Assembly: GCA_024867545.1 (NCBI GenBank)
Contig: JANFNE010000008.1
Location: 124,001-188,000, forward strand
Length of the DNA: 64,000 nt
DNA from: Phytopythium helicoides
Lineage: Eukaryota; Oomycota; Peronosporomycetes; Pythiales; Pythiaceae
Reading direction: 5' to 3'
Positions within the stretch are counted from its first letter, which is position 1. Each line of letters starts with the position of its first letter. Below, piece after piece: positions 42,410 through 53,100 of this stretch. Under the pieces are notes generated by a model, which was not told where the DNA came from, did not search any database, and saw only the letters and a program-made list of their open reading frames with translations. Both the position numbers and the translations under genes were made by a program.

Positions 42410-44006
42410 ATGGCCGACGCCTCCGTGGCGCGCCGCCTGGCCGTACAGGGCGTGTTCCTGGCCACGGGCGTCTTCTCCACCTGCGCGGCGCAGTTCGCCT
42501 TCTACGCGGGCGCGGGCGACCAGCGCGCCATGCTGCTGCCGCTCTGCAACTACCTCGGCATGATGCTCTCGGGGCTCGTCCCGGCAGGGGCCTCCGCGTC
42601 GGCCGCGTCCGTCGACAAGCCCCAGCGCGCGCCGCTCCCGCCAGCAGAGGACGAGCCGGAGAGAACTGGCGCCGAGAGCGCCGAGCAGCTCGACTGGACG
42701 CCACCCGACCACGTCACGTACGTCAGCAGCGCGGGTCGAACTGATGGCGCGCGTTCACTAACGCGCGGTGGGATGACAGTGTGACGACGACCGAGCTGAC
42801 GCGCCGACAGACCGCCGCGGACGCGGACAGCTTGCTGGTAGAGGACGAGGAGGCCGAGCTGCTGGACAAGCCGGCTGCGACCGCCGCGCCCGCTGCTTCG
42901 TGGGCACTGACGGACGCAGTGACGTCCGCGTGGCGCTCGCAGTCGACGGTGCAGATCTGCGTGCTCATCTCGGTTGTGCTCGACTTTGCCGGCTGTATCT
43001 TCTCCAACGTCGGACTGTCGATGGCCGGCAGCGGACTTTTCCAAGGTAAATCGCAGTCTATCGCTTCATGTTGTGCTGAAATTGCATGCGCCTGACCGTT
43101 GTAATGCTGCACTACAGTTGTGTACTCGTCTGTGATCTGTTGGTCGGCGCTCATGTCGCGCATCGTGCTCAAGAAGATTGTGACAAAGGAGCAGTGGGTT
43201 GGCATTGCCCTCGTCACCTTTGGACTTGCTTTCAGCGCGCTCGGAGAATCCTCAGGAGGACGTACGTCTCTGAGAATTTTTTTTTTTTTTTTTTTTTTTT
43301 TGCCAACTTCACGACGGCGCCGTGTATCTAACTTGCTGCGAAAACAGGCAACAACGCCATAGTTCTCATGGGATGCTTCAACACGCTTGTTGGAGCCGCC
43401 TTTTACGGAGGCAACTACGTCGCCGGCGAGTACACCCTTAAGCTGCCAGAGCGGCCGCAGCCGCGTGAGCTATGTCTCAAAATTGGGACAGCATGCGTGG
43501 CCATTATTGCTGTCTACCAGTGTTTCTTCGTGCTTCCAAGGTGGCACGAGCTTGTCACCAACCCCATCGCTGATGCTGGTGGCAATACCTTGGTAAGCGA
43601 TCCCATTGTACTTGATTTGTCTAGAGCATGCTGGGTTACATGCTAACGTGTTTACTTCCGTTAGGGCATCTTCATTGCACTGTTGGCATACACACTGTCT
43701 CAATTGGCGCATGGCATCACGTACTTCATGTTACTTGGCTCAAGCGGCGCTGTGACGACCGGCATCATGCAGAGCCTGCGCGCGGTCTGCGTGTTTGTCA
43801 TTAGCTCGCTGCTCTACTGCAGCCAGCAGGAATCCCAGTGCTTTGACACCAAGCGCGGTGTCGCGACGCTGATCGTCGTCTCGGGCGTCATGTTCTATTC
43901 GTGGGCAAAAGCTCAGGGTGCCAAGCCCCCTCAGGTTGCTGCTGCGCTCGGAGTCGCGCTGAAGGCAAAGGATAAAGTCGTCGCAGGCAAGAGCTACATC
44001 GTGTGA
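42410..44006 (+). CDS. Drug/metabolite (DMT) superfamily transporter, five exons
   Basis: Exons 42410-42717, 42780-43045, 43118-43261, 43348-43592 and 43665-44006. Introns are 62, 72, 86 and 72 nt, all GT-AG and in phase; no frameshift. The product is 434 residues. Hydrophobic segments start at VQGVFLATGVFSTCAAQ and continue with ICVLISVVLDFAGCIF, QVVYSSVICWSALMSR, VGIALVTFGLAFSALG, GIFIALLAYTLSQLAHG and TLIVVSGVMFYSWA. A large hydrophilic Glu/Asp/Arg loop follows the second helix. The general pattern is that of SLC35/nucleotide-sugar or drug-metabolite carriers; the substrate cannot be read. The third intron contains a run of 25 T. Confidence 0.88.
43277..43301. repeat. Poly-T tract in an intron
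   Basis: 25 consecutive T inside the third intron of the DMT transporter. Its length may be unreliable. Confidence 0.8.
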
Positions 44007-44112
44007 GATGCGCTTGGAGGTTGCGATCTGTGTGTCCGTGCGAGATGATAAAACATGTACTTCTACGAACAAAAAGTGATTTGATACTAGCTACGACAGC
44101 TTGATTGCTTTA

Positions 44113-47100
44113 TCACCACTTTGAAGACGATGCAGGTGATGGTGGTGAGATGGCTAGCGGCTCCAAATTTCGCGAACGGCGTTTGGGAGTCCCAGCTCCG
44201 ACGGATGGCAACATGGAAGACGAAGATGATGCCGGAGACTTATGCGGACTCAGCGTCGGAGTAGAAGAGGTGGTCGCATCCTGTCGAACCTGCTTGAGCG
44301 TGGACTGTTTTCCTCGTAGCACCGACTGGTGACCACTAGATTGCGGAGAGCCCGCTGACGGAAAACTGGGGACTTCTTCGACTGGATCAGGTGCTGTTGC
44401 CGGTCGAAGTTTAGGCAGTGCTTCATCGACGCCTTCCAGTCCAGCCGTGGGGTTCGTGGCTGCACTCGCTGTCCGACGAAGCGCAAACTCTGTGTCCACA
44501 TTGACACGTGCTTTCTCGCCGGCGCTGTCACTCAAGAGCTCAACCGTTCCTAGCACGACGTCCGTGCCGCAAGTGCGCGGGGCAGTCACTGCTATAGCCG
44601 CTTGTGCGGTAGTTGCGGGCCTTCGGCTACTGCTCGCGTTGGGAGACAATGCTTTTGCGATCGGCGACTGCGCTCTTGATGTTGGTGCGGCTTTGACATC
44701 AGCAATAACCACCTCATTTTCCTCATCGCTGCTACCTTCCTCTTCGACAACCGCGGTAGCATCCTCATCTGCTCCAGCCGAAATGTGCCCAGCAATTCGG
44801 GAAACCTGGTCCTCGCTCCCATTCAGTAGAGCACCAAGCTCTGGCCACGCGCTAAGATCCATTATCAGCACACGTTCCCAGTCCGGTGGGGCACCTTTTT
44901 GTGCCATAACGCGGTAACTCGCGCGCACAAGCTCGAGTTGCTCACTGTCGTCGCAGATTCCATTGCCAATCGCAGGAGGTGCCTCCACAATGAGCGTGAC
45001 ACTAGCTGCCACGGCCGCTAGCACTTCGGGCTGATGCTGCTCTGCAAGTCCAGCAATTGCGGCTACAATGCCTTCTTGAACTACCTTAGCAACATGCGGG
45101 TCATCGTAAACGGGACCGCCTTCGGCGTTGTTCCCTTCTCCAGTTGTGTGTTTAGCTAGTCGTTGCAGGGTCAGCGCACAGATTTGACGTTTTAGTGTTG
45201 TCGCCCCTGGATTTCCAAGCCGAAGAAGTGCACGTGCTGCGTCGTTCTTGATCATCTGCTGCCTGCATTTTCGGTGCCGCGATAGATTGTACAGCGTCAC
45301 AGCAACGTGTTCACGAGTCTCGCGAGACGTTGACAACGACAGCGCTAGTGCTACCTGTACTGTCCCTGGTTGCGCTGCTAATCGCTGTCCCTTTACTTCG
45401 TCCGCTGTGCTTGCATTAGCTATGTTGCTCCCATCATCACTGCCGACTTGAGACGCAAGTGCAGGGTCCAGTCGTGACAAATTGCGCAAGACGACGGCGC
45501 AATGACTTACAAACTCTTCGCCACGAACCGATACGAGGCCTTTGTAAGGTGCTCGAGCGTCCCCCGGGTTGGTACGGCACAGGTCAGCAATAGCATCAAG
45601 GACACCATCCTTCAGCATTCCCTCATGGCAGACTGCGTTCGTCGAGAGATTGCTGAGCGACGCGGCAATGTCCATGCAGGTTTTAGTCTCTTGCGCAACA
45701 GAGATGGTTCCTGTGCCGACCGACCCTTTGACGATTGCTGCAAGTGCTCGCACAATTCCGTCTTTGACAAGCCGTTCCTGTTTGCTTCTCGTGATCGCAC
45801 TTTCGTCGGACCCATCATCTCGACGCTTGGCAAGCGCACAAAGCATGTCAGCAGCGACCTGCAGCGTTGCTGGCTCCCGTTCTACGAGGTCGGCACTTGC
45901 AAGCATGGCAGCAAGCGTCTGGATACCCCCATTAGCAACAAAAGTCAGTCGGTTCGATCTACGCGTGAAGAGGTTGCGCAATGCAAATACACAAGCACAC
46001 AGCGTCGGAATTGCCAGAGCGCGAGTGTTTTCCTCTCCAGCCTTGGTATCTGACAGACCGACTAAGCTTCGTTTCATTGCGTCGTTGATGACCGTCACAG
46101 CCGACAACGTCGTAGAGGTTGATGCATTATTATTGGATGTAGTAGCCCCGTCCGTCAGAGTCGAGACAGCCAAGGGACTTCCACTCAGATTTGCGACTGT
46201 CATTGCTGCATAGCGCGCACCTTCACGACTCTCAGCTTTGAGTTCAACTAGAAGTAGCGCGAGGACGTTCGACTCGTCTTTGACAAGCGTATCCCATGTG
46301 TCGCGCGTGCATGACAGGTTGTAGAGTGTGTTAAGTGCGTACACTTTTGTTTCTGGGTCTCGAACCTTGACAAGATTTCGAAGTACCGAGAGAGCACCTT
46401 CGTGCAGCATTTGCAGAGCATTCCGACAGGTCTCATCTTCTCCGTTGGGAAGTATGTTTCCTGCGCCACCACTCGACAAATTGCTCAAGATGCCGCACAT
46501 TAGCTTTTTGATAGCGCGCGCAAACTCGGCTTGATACATTTTTGCTAGTACACGCACAAGCTCCATATCGAGAAGCTGCCGTGCACGCTTTTCATCCAGG
46601 GACAAGTTATAGACCGCACGAAGAGCTAAGTCACGAATCTCGTCATTTTCGAGTTTTGCGAGTTTGAGTAGAGCGTAGAGAGCCCCGTCCGCGACAAGCT
46701 GCGCTCGAGAATCTTCGTGAGATAGCAAGTTGAAAAGCGCTTTTGCGCACACAACTTTTGTCTGGTCGCGGTTCAACCGCAACAGCGCAATGACGAGAAA
46801 GTCTTCGGTTGTTGGGTCCCTCCACACGCGCTTCGGAAGTGAGCCACGCTCAGTTGCAAGATTGCAGAGTGCAATTGCAGCACATACTTGTGCCTCGTGA
46901 AGACCCGTGCGCATGACAATATTCAGTGCGGGTGGGATATCTGTGTGCGCGGCAAGGAGTTTCAGGCCGCGTGGGATCCGCAATGCAACAAGGGCGATTG
47001 TTAGCGCGCAGCGCTGCGCTGCCTTTTGTTTTGCCATCACTGCTTTCCGATCTAATCTTGAGTTCTTCGAGGACGACTGCGTTGCAAGTAGCAGTAGGCT

Positions 47101-49908
47101 CGCGAAGAAGGCATCACTGTGAGCTGGGTCTGTCTCGGGGAGGCAGCAATGGACATGCAGCTCATATAACACCCAAGCAGCTGAGAGCTGGGCTTTGACG
47201 ATCTTTTTGTCGACGCTTGCGTCTCGAGCACCTCCTGATATTGCCAAGAAGTGCTGAATGGCTTCCATCACTCCATCTTCAAGCAATGCCTGCTGTCGTG
47301 CAGTGCACCGCGATAAGTTGGCAAGCGTGGCCATACAGTCCATCCAGAGACCGTACAGAACTGAGGGAGATGGCTCACTCGTTTTCTCTGTTTTCGGGTT
47401 TACCTTACGTCGGTGGAGAACTCGGATGAGTAGCCCAGGAGCTCCTTCGAAGTACAGTGATTCGTGATTTTCAGCTCGGGTAGACAGGTGGAGAAGGAAG
47501 GAGACGCACACACGGCATAGCTCAGCCTCCTGCAAGTGTGACGACGCAAACGCTAGCATCGCCGGGATTGCACCTCGCTTATTGTCGAGGTCGTCGGGAG
47601 TAGTCACGTAAGCAAGTCGGGTTTTCATGCCTGGATCACGAGCAAGGGTAAGAAGTGCGTACGCGCAAGCTCGCTGAATATCGGCATTCTGGTTGCTTCG
47701 CAACTGAGTAATGAAAGCGGGAACGACTCCTTCGTCTACTAGCCGTGCAAAGTTTAGTGGGTGTAGCATCAGGTTGCTCAATGCTGTAACACAATCAAGT
47801 TTCAGTAGCACAAGCGACGCCGACTGGGACTCGGGTGGCGCTCTTGTTAGCCCAGTGCCAGCCTCTGCGTCTCCGTCTAGAAGTATTCGAAGGAGTATTG
47901 GAACTGCCCCATCTTGAACAATCCCTGGGCGACAGCGATCCTCAAGCGCTAAGTTCGCAATTGCGAGTACGATGAACTTCTCCGAGTCATCTTCAAACGC
48001 TGACATGGCGGAACTGCCAGATGATCTCCCAATCACGCGAATGTCTTGAAGAATCCGGAGCATCTTGCCCACCATACCTGAACCGCCAACACGCGCTTGC
48101 AATTTGGGGTTGCAGCAGAGGTACGCGACAACATTGATGGAATTCTTCCGGATACGAGCTAGCAGAAGACGTGCAGCTTCATCTGCACCAGTGCTGTCGC
48201 CCGACTGAACTAATTGCTGTTTCCCATCATCCTCTTCTTCGTCGTATGCGCTTTCGCTGATTTGGTCGTGTGTACGCTCGATGGAGTCAAGCACATCCAA
48301 CACAATGGGAAGTGCGCCATTTTTGACGAGCTGTTCTTGGTTCGTTTTCACGCCCGCTAGATTGCACAACACGCATGCAACCACATCAAGTACAGGAACT
48401 TGTTTGGTGGCAGCAAGTAGCGCCAGTGCGCCAACTGCGCCGTCTTCAACCAAATTGGAGCGCGTTGTCGGTAAAATGGACAAATTCAACAATGCTTGTG
48501 CGCACCTTCGCTGCGTCTGAGCACTCCCAGTCTTGACAAGTCCTGTCAAAACGTTCAAAATCGCATCGCAGGTGACGGCTCGTGGAACACTCGCAAGGTT
48601 TACCAAAGTAAGCATGCATATCTCCCGCACTGAGTCATCGACGGCGCTAGATCCCGCCATGAGCTGTGACAGCATCGCGACAGCACCTTCATGAACTAAG
48701 GCAAAGTGATGTGCATCATCAAGAGAAAGTCTTAGCAAAGCCCGTGCGCACAGTGCCTTAACTGTTGGGTGTGGTGTGTGTGCGAGCTCCAGCAGTGTTC
48801 CAATGATACTTTCGTCCACCATTTTTGTGTACAGCTCGCGTGTTGCAAGTGGTAGATGGGTCATTGATTGTTGGTATGGATGGTGGCTTCTGTTGATCAT
48901 AGCATCCATCTCGTGCTGAAACTGCTGCTGTTGGTGCTGTTGTGTCCGATTCCGAGCCTCAGGGGGTGGGACTGTGAGGTTGTGCAGCGTCGCAGCCGCG
49001 AAAATCCTGATTGCTGGGTCTTCTGCCTTGATAACGGCGCTGATAGTGCCAAGAGCTCCCTCGCGGACAAGCTGCGCCTCATACCCACGGTGGCACGAAA
49101 TGGTATAAAAGCCTTCGACGCAACGGAGTCGAGCCTCTCTTGTCAGCAGCATTGTGTTAGGACTTGCCGTGTGTGATGCCATCTCCAGTACATGATGAAG
49201 TAGTGACGCCGTAGAGGCTACGTGCTGAGATCCTCCGTCCTTGTCGCCGGTTTTTCCCGTCGACACGCCATTGCCAGTATTTCCCAGCATCATGAGGTGA
49301 TCGAGTGGAGTCGGAGCAGATGCTGTTGTTGTCAAGAGATCTGTACGAGGATCGTGTCTCTCGCTCTGAAAGCGAGATTTGTCGATTCGCGACAAATAGA
49401 TCATCCCTTCATCATAATCGCCTCGCTGATAAAACAAATCGCCGCCGCCAAAGTTCTTGCGTTTGGCCGCTGCGACTGCTTGCTCACGCTCTCGTTCTTT
49501 GTCGCCGTCTCCATCTGCGTTTGGAGCGTGCAAAATTGCCGCAAAATCTCGCATTTTTGCGGCGTCCACACCTCCAGCTGCCGCCGTCTTCAACCGATAC
49601 TTTTCCTGAGCATCTTGCCGCCGCTTTTTGTTGGCTGCCTCGCTCTTGATGTGTTGCAGCAGCGCACGCACGAGGTCTTCTTTGTCCGGGTGGTCACGCC
49701 AGAATCCGCGCTGCCGATGCAACTTCCAGTGCTTTACGAGCTCCTTGAGTTCCTCGACGCGGATGGGCGAGTTGTGTGGGTCGCGGTTGCGCGGAAACAA
49801 GTTGTATTTGATCAGGTACACGCGCAGCCCATCGATTTCCTGGTCTCGCCGAAGTGCAGCTAGTCGCTGCTCCATGTTGACGGCACATCGCGGAGGGCTC
49901 AGCGTCAT
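44113..49908 (-). CDS. Giant armadillo-repeat protein
   Basis: 1931 residues in a single uninterrupted exon. ATG at 49908 (a GTG two codons upstream is not used). N-terminal ~110 residues: VEELKELVKHWKLHRQRG and EDLVRALLQHIKSE, resembling a SAP-type helix pair (inference). Then ARM/HEAT repeats to about residue 1600. Typical units are DGAVGALALLAATKQVPVL, IRIFAAATLHNLTVP, VCAKALFNLLSHEDSR and EIRDLALRAVYNLSLDE, with the recurring (A/C)xxLxNL(S/T) signature. The last ~300 residues are acidic, then Ser/Pro-rich and disordered. The fold acts as a protein-binding solenoid. Partners are unknown; some flagellar proteins have this architecture. Confidence 0.93.
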   Translation of the reverse strand: MTLSPPRCAVNMEQRLAALRRDQEIDGLRVYLIKYNLFPRNRDPHNSPIRVEELKELVKHWKLHRQRGFWRDHPDKEDLVRALLQHIKSEAANKKRRQDAQEKYRLKTAAAGGVDAAKMRDFAAILHAPNADGDGDKEREREQAVAAAKRKNFGGGDLFYQRGDYDEGMIYLSRIDKSRFQSERHDPRTDLLTTTASAPTPLDHLMMLGNTGNGVSTGKTGDKDGGSQHVASTASLLHHVLEMASHTASPNTMLLTREARLRCVEGFYTISCHRGYEAQLVREGALGTISAVIKAEDPAIRIFAAATLHNLTVPPPEARNRTQQHQQQQFQHEMDAMINRSHHPYQQSMTHLPLATRELYTKMVDESIIGTLLELAHTPHPTVKALCARALLRLSLDDAHHFALVHEGAVAMLSQLMAGSSAVDDSVREICMLTLVNLASVPRAVTCDAILNVLTGLVKTGSAQTQRRCAQALLNLSILPTTRSNLVEDGAVGALALLAATKQVPVLDVVACVLCNLAGVKTNQEQLVKNGALPIVLDVLDSIERTHDQISESAYDEEEDDGKQQLVQSGDSTGADEAARLLLARIRKNSINVVAYLCCNPKLQARVGGSGMVGKMLRILQDIRVIGRSSGSSAMSAFEDDSEKFIVLAIANLALEDRCRPGIVQDGAVPILLRILLDGDAEAGTGLTRAPPESQSASLVLLKLDCVTALSNLMLHPLNFARLVDEGVVPAFITQLRSNQNADIQRACAYALLTLARDPGMKTRLAYVTTPDDLDNKRGAIPAMLAFASSHLQEAELCRVCVSFLLHLSTRAENHESLYFEGAPGLLIRVLHRRKVNPKTEKTSEPSPSVLYGLWMDCMATLANLSRCTARQQALLEDGVMEAIQHFLAISGGARDASVDKKIVKAQLSAAWVLYELHVHCCLPETDPAHSDAFFASLLLLATQSSSKNSRLDRKAVMAKQKAAQRCALTIALVALRIPRGLKLLAAHTDIPPALNIVMRTGLHEAQVCAAIALCNLATERGSLPKRVWRDPTTEDFLVIALLRLNRDQTKVVCAKALFNLLSHEDSRAQLVADGALYALLKLAKLENDEIRDLALRAVYNLSLDEKRARQLLDMELVRVLAKMYQAEFARAIKKLMCGILSNLSSGGAGNILPNGEDETCRNALQMLHEGALSVLRNLVKVRDPETKVYALNTLYNLSCTRDTWDTLVKDESNVLALLLVELKAESREGARYAAMTVANLSGSPLAVSTLTDGATTSNNNASTSTTLSAVTVINDAMKRSLVGLSDTKAGEENTRALAIPTLCACVFALRNLFTRRSNRLTFVANGGIQTLAAMLASADLVEREPATLQVAADMLCALAKRRDDGSDESAITRSKQERLVKDGIVRALAAIVKGSVGTGTISVAQETKTCMDIAASLSNLSTNAVCHEGMLKDGVLDAIADLCRTNPGDARAPYKGLVSVRGEEFVSHCAVVLRNLSRLDPALASQVGSDDGSNIANASTADEVKGQRLAAQPGTVQVALALSLSTSRETREHVAVTLYNLSRHRKCRQQMIKNDAARALLRLGNPGATTLKRQICALTLQRLAKHTTGEGNNAEGGPVYDDPHVAKVVQEGIVAAIAGLAEQHQPEVLAAVAASVTLIVEAPPAIGNGICDDSEQLELVRASYRVMAQKGAPPDWERVLIMDLSAWPELGALLNGSEDQVSRIAGHISAGADEDATAVVEEEGSSDEENEVVIADVKAAPTSRAQSPIAKALSPNASSSRRPATTAQAAIAVTAPRTCGTDVVLGTVELLSDSAGEKARVNVDTEFALRRTASAATNPTAGLEGVDEALPKLRPATAPDPVEEVPSFPSAGSPQSSGHQSVLRGKQSTLKQVRQDATTSSTPTLSPHKSPASSSSSMLPSVGAGTPKRRSRNLEPLAISPPSPASSSKW

Positions 49909-50197
49909 GGTCACCGAGCCAATTCAATCCCACGGGTTGTGAGTGGTGGGCATCGAGCGCGATGTGCATGCAACCAACAGTGCGAGCGCTATTTCAGACC
50001 GTAACGACATGAGGCTGCGGTGAAACGCACGGAAACATGTTGACTGATGATAGCCAAGTCTGTTGTTGATTAGTGTGCATGGATCTTGAGAGTGTCTTGC
50101 TTGAAGCGTTCTCGCCACGACGAGCTCATCAGAGGAACATGTAGGGTTATTTCATTGTCACCCTCAAAATCTACACGGACATGCATTCATTCGTTGG
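49909..50197. other. Intergenic between two minus-strand genes
   Basis: 289 bp holding the promoter of the ARM gene and the 3' end of the ubiquitin hydrolase gene. No distinct motif called. Confidence 0.5.
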
Positions 50198-53100
50198 CTA
50201 CTGTCGCTGCGGCGGCTGCTGATCGCCTGCTGCTGGCACATCCACGACATAAAAGATCTTGTCTGACATGTGATACGAGCGCTGGTCCCCGTCATCGTAG
50301 ACGACAAAGTGCTCGTATGTGTCTTCATCAAAGCGCTCAACGAGACCCTCGTACCACTTGTCTTTAGCCCACTTGACTCGAACACGACGTCCCACGAGTC
50401 GAGCCGGGTTGTCATCGCTGTCATAGAAAGTCTCGGGCATCGCTTCCAGATCCAACAGCGAGTGAATGCGTGGCAGCAGTTTCGAGATGACCCGATCGAT
50501 TGCCTTGACGAGCCCCGAGCTCGATACACTCACGTTCACCCACGAGCTCGTACTGTTGGGTTTGACGAGCAACGTTTTGCGCTGCTGTAGCAGTCCCTCC
50601 GGACCACGGTGTGCTGAGAGCCACTTTTCCATCCACGTGCAGCTGGACCGGTTCTCTCGAAGCCACCGAATGACAGCCCCGTGGCGCTTTGCGAGCCGTG
50701 TCAACATGTCAATCGACGTCTCCGTAGCCTTGTAGTAGCGCTGCTGCGACGCCATTACTGCTACGAGGCGCGGCATGGCCTCGCCAACTCGCCACTCCCG
50801 GAGCGAGTCACGCACCTTGAAAAGCGAATTGAGCGTGCGTAAGTACGGTTTCACGTCCTGGTGATCCTCGCGCTCAACACCCCCGAGGATGAGATCCATG
50901 AGTAGGGTCGAGACACGACGCGACTCCCAACACAGATGCGCCACAAGTTGCTCCAAAGGCTTTGTCTCGCGCGCAGAGTATCGATTAGCGCGCTGCGTGA
51001 GAAGCATGAGGAAGCGTTCATTGACTAAAAGCTCGTTGTCAGGTGACGGCAAGTCGACGTGGTCGCGCGCCATATTAGACGGCAGCGCCACACGTCCCGA
51101 TGAGTCCATCGCTGGTGGAAGAGCACAACGCACAAGCACTGAGAGCAGTTTCAGTATCTGCGCGCTCAAATCGATCCGCTTCAGAATCTGTCGAGGCTTG
51201 TACTTGTGCATTTGAGGAGCCAAAAGTGGCGGTGCAAGCGACGACGACGCACTTACTCCGGTCAGTAGCGCTACGATGGCTCCGACCACACCGTTGACAA
51301 CGAGGAAAGAGCCTTCGTTCCTTCCCATCTGCACAAACTCGTACATCGTCGCAAAGTACTCGCTGTGGTGATGCACCGGAGCAGAGAGTAGTGCGGGCAT
51401 CAATGTCATGAGGAAGTAAATAAAGTCAAAAGACGCTGGAAGCCCCGATGATTCACCATTGCTGTCGGCTTTTCGTGTGAGTGCTGTCGCATCGAGCACA
51501 GGGCGTTGCCTCAAACCCGGCGTTCGACGCCTGTGGCAATCGTTTCCGCGAGCACACTGGCCGCAAGACCACGAACTTCACGGTGTTCGTTCAGCACCAG
51601 CAAGTCAAGGAGTAGCGACTCGTTTTCAGTCATTGTTTGGAGCAGCCAGCGGCATCCATCAATGTCCGAATGGTATAGCGCCTGCAGTGCCAGACGCCAC
51701 TCAAGCACTTTGCCGATATCTCCGCCTTGCCACAATGTGCCAAAGACGAATTTCGTCGACATTGTGAGCGCATCGAACTGGGCTTCAGCAGGTTCAAACG
51801 TCGGTAAAATCGCCATGCTCTTGGCATTCTCGAGACCAACTAGGCACGATGAAATCAAGTCGTACGTGAACGCGAGACAGCGGGCATCGTACAGGTACTT
51901 CTTTCGCCAGAAAAGACGGTTCTCCAGCGCGATTTGGTTTCGGATTGGCTCGGGAGCAACGATGTGTGCCTTGCTGCGCAATCGCTCCAGTCGAACACGA
52001 GCGCGTTGAAGAAGCCGCTTACAAAATGCGACAGCAATGGCTGTTCCTGCAAAACTAGATACAGAAACGACAACTTGGGGACTTGGACCCACGACCGGTT
52101 GTTTCCTTGCGTACATGAGCATGAAGCTGCTGCGGTTTTTCATGAATTGTGATGACCCGCCACCGCTGCTCGATGTAGACATAGTTCGGAAGCGGTTCTT
52201 CGCTTCTTCCTCTCCTCCAAAGCACTCATGGGGAATCTGCTCGGGGTCGAATGGCGTCACGAGTGTGTCGTTAAACTCATACCAGCTAGGAGGAGTTGAC
52301 CCTTCCTCGCCCTGTTCACGGAGGAATGAATAATAGTGCCCGGAGTGCGCCGATCCCATATGCACGACAGTTCCAGCCAATTCGTATTGCGAATACTCCG
52401 GTGCTTTGCGCTTTCCGTCACCACTGTTTGAGCCACCTCGAGTTCCATCTCCATTCGCGTCGCGACTGTCAGCGGGTGGTTCATCTGGATTCGTATGCGA
52501 CGAACCACTTGCTGCCGCTGCTCTGCGCTTCTCTTCTTGGCCCTCCTTCGTATAGGCAGTGCATATCAAGCTCCATTGGGAATTCAAACCGGTCATGAAG
52601 CTTGATCTGCTGCATTTTCTCAAAGTCGAACTCGAACCGCTTCAGATGAATGATCAAGTACTCAGGAAGCTTGGAGATTGAAATACGCTTGTGAGTGTCG
52701 AGCGTCACCTTTTCAACCGCCTCACCGTCTCCATCGCCATCGTCACCAGTTTTGTTGCTCTCCCATGTGTAGCTCACCTTTTCTCCTTCGACCCATGCAT
52801 CCAATGACTCTTTAAGATTCTTGCGGTCACGAACAGGAACAGAGATGAAATGAAAAGGCTCGAAGCGCTCGCTGTAGCGGTCTCCTTCTGCTACTAGCTC
52901 ATTGCTGAACTCGCCTCCAAAGAACGTGTTGAGGATGTTCTCGTCCCCAAGGTATTCTCCAGTTGTAAGCCCTCCGTCCATGCCATTCATCTCGGACTCA
53001 ATCTGCTGGAAGAACGAGGTGAGGAATTCACTCGCGTCTTGCTGCACGCTCACATCAATGCTTTCGCCATCCCATGTCTTCATAGCTCGGGTAAATGGTC

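Noticed and set aside
41935..42744. 269-codon plus-strand frame
   Set aside because: Out of frame with the DMT transporter exons and rich in Arg/Pro; shadow of the first exon and its leader.
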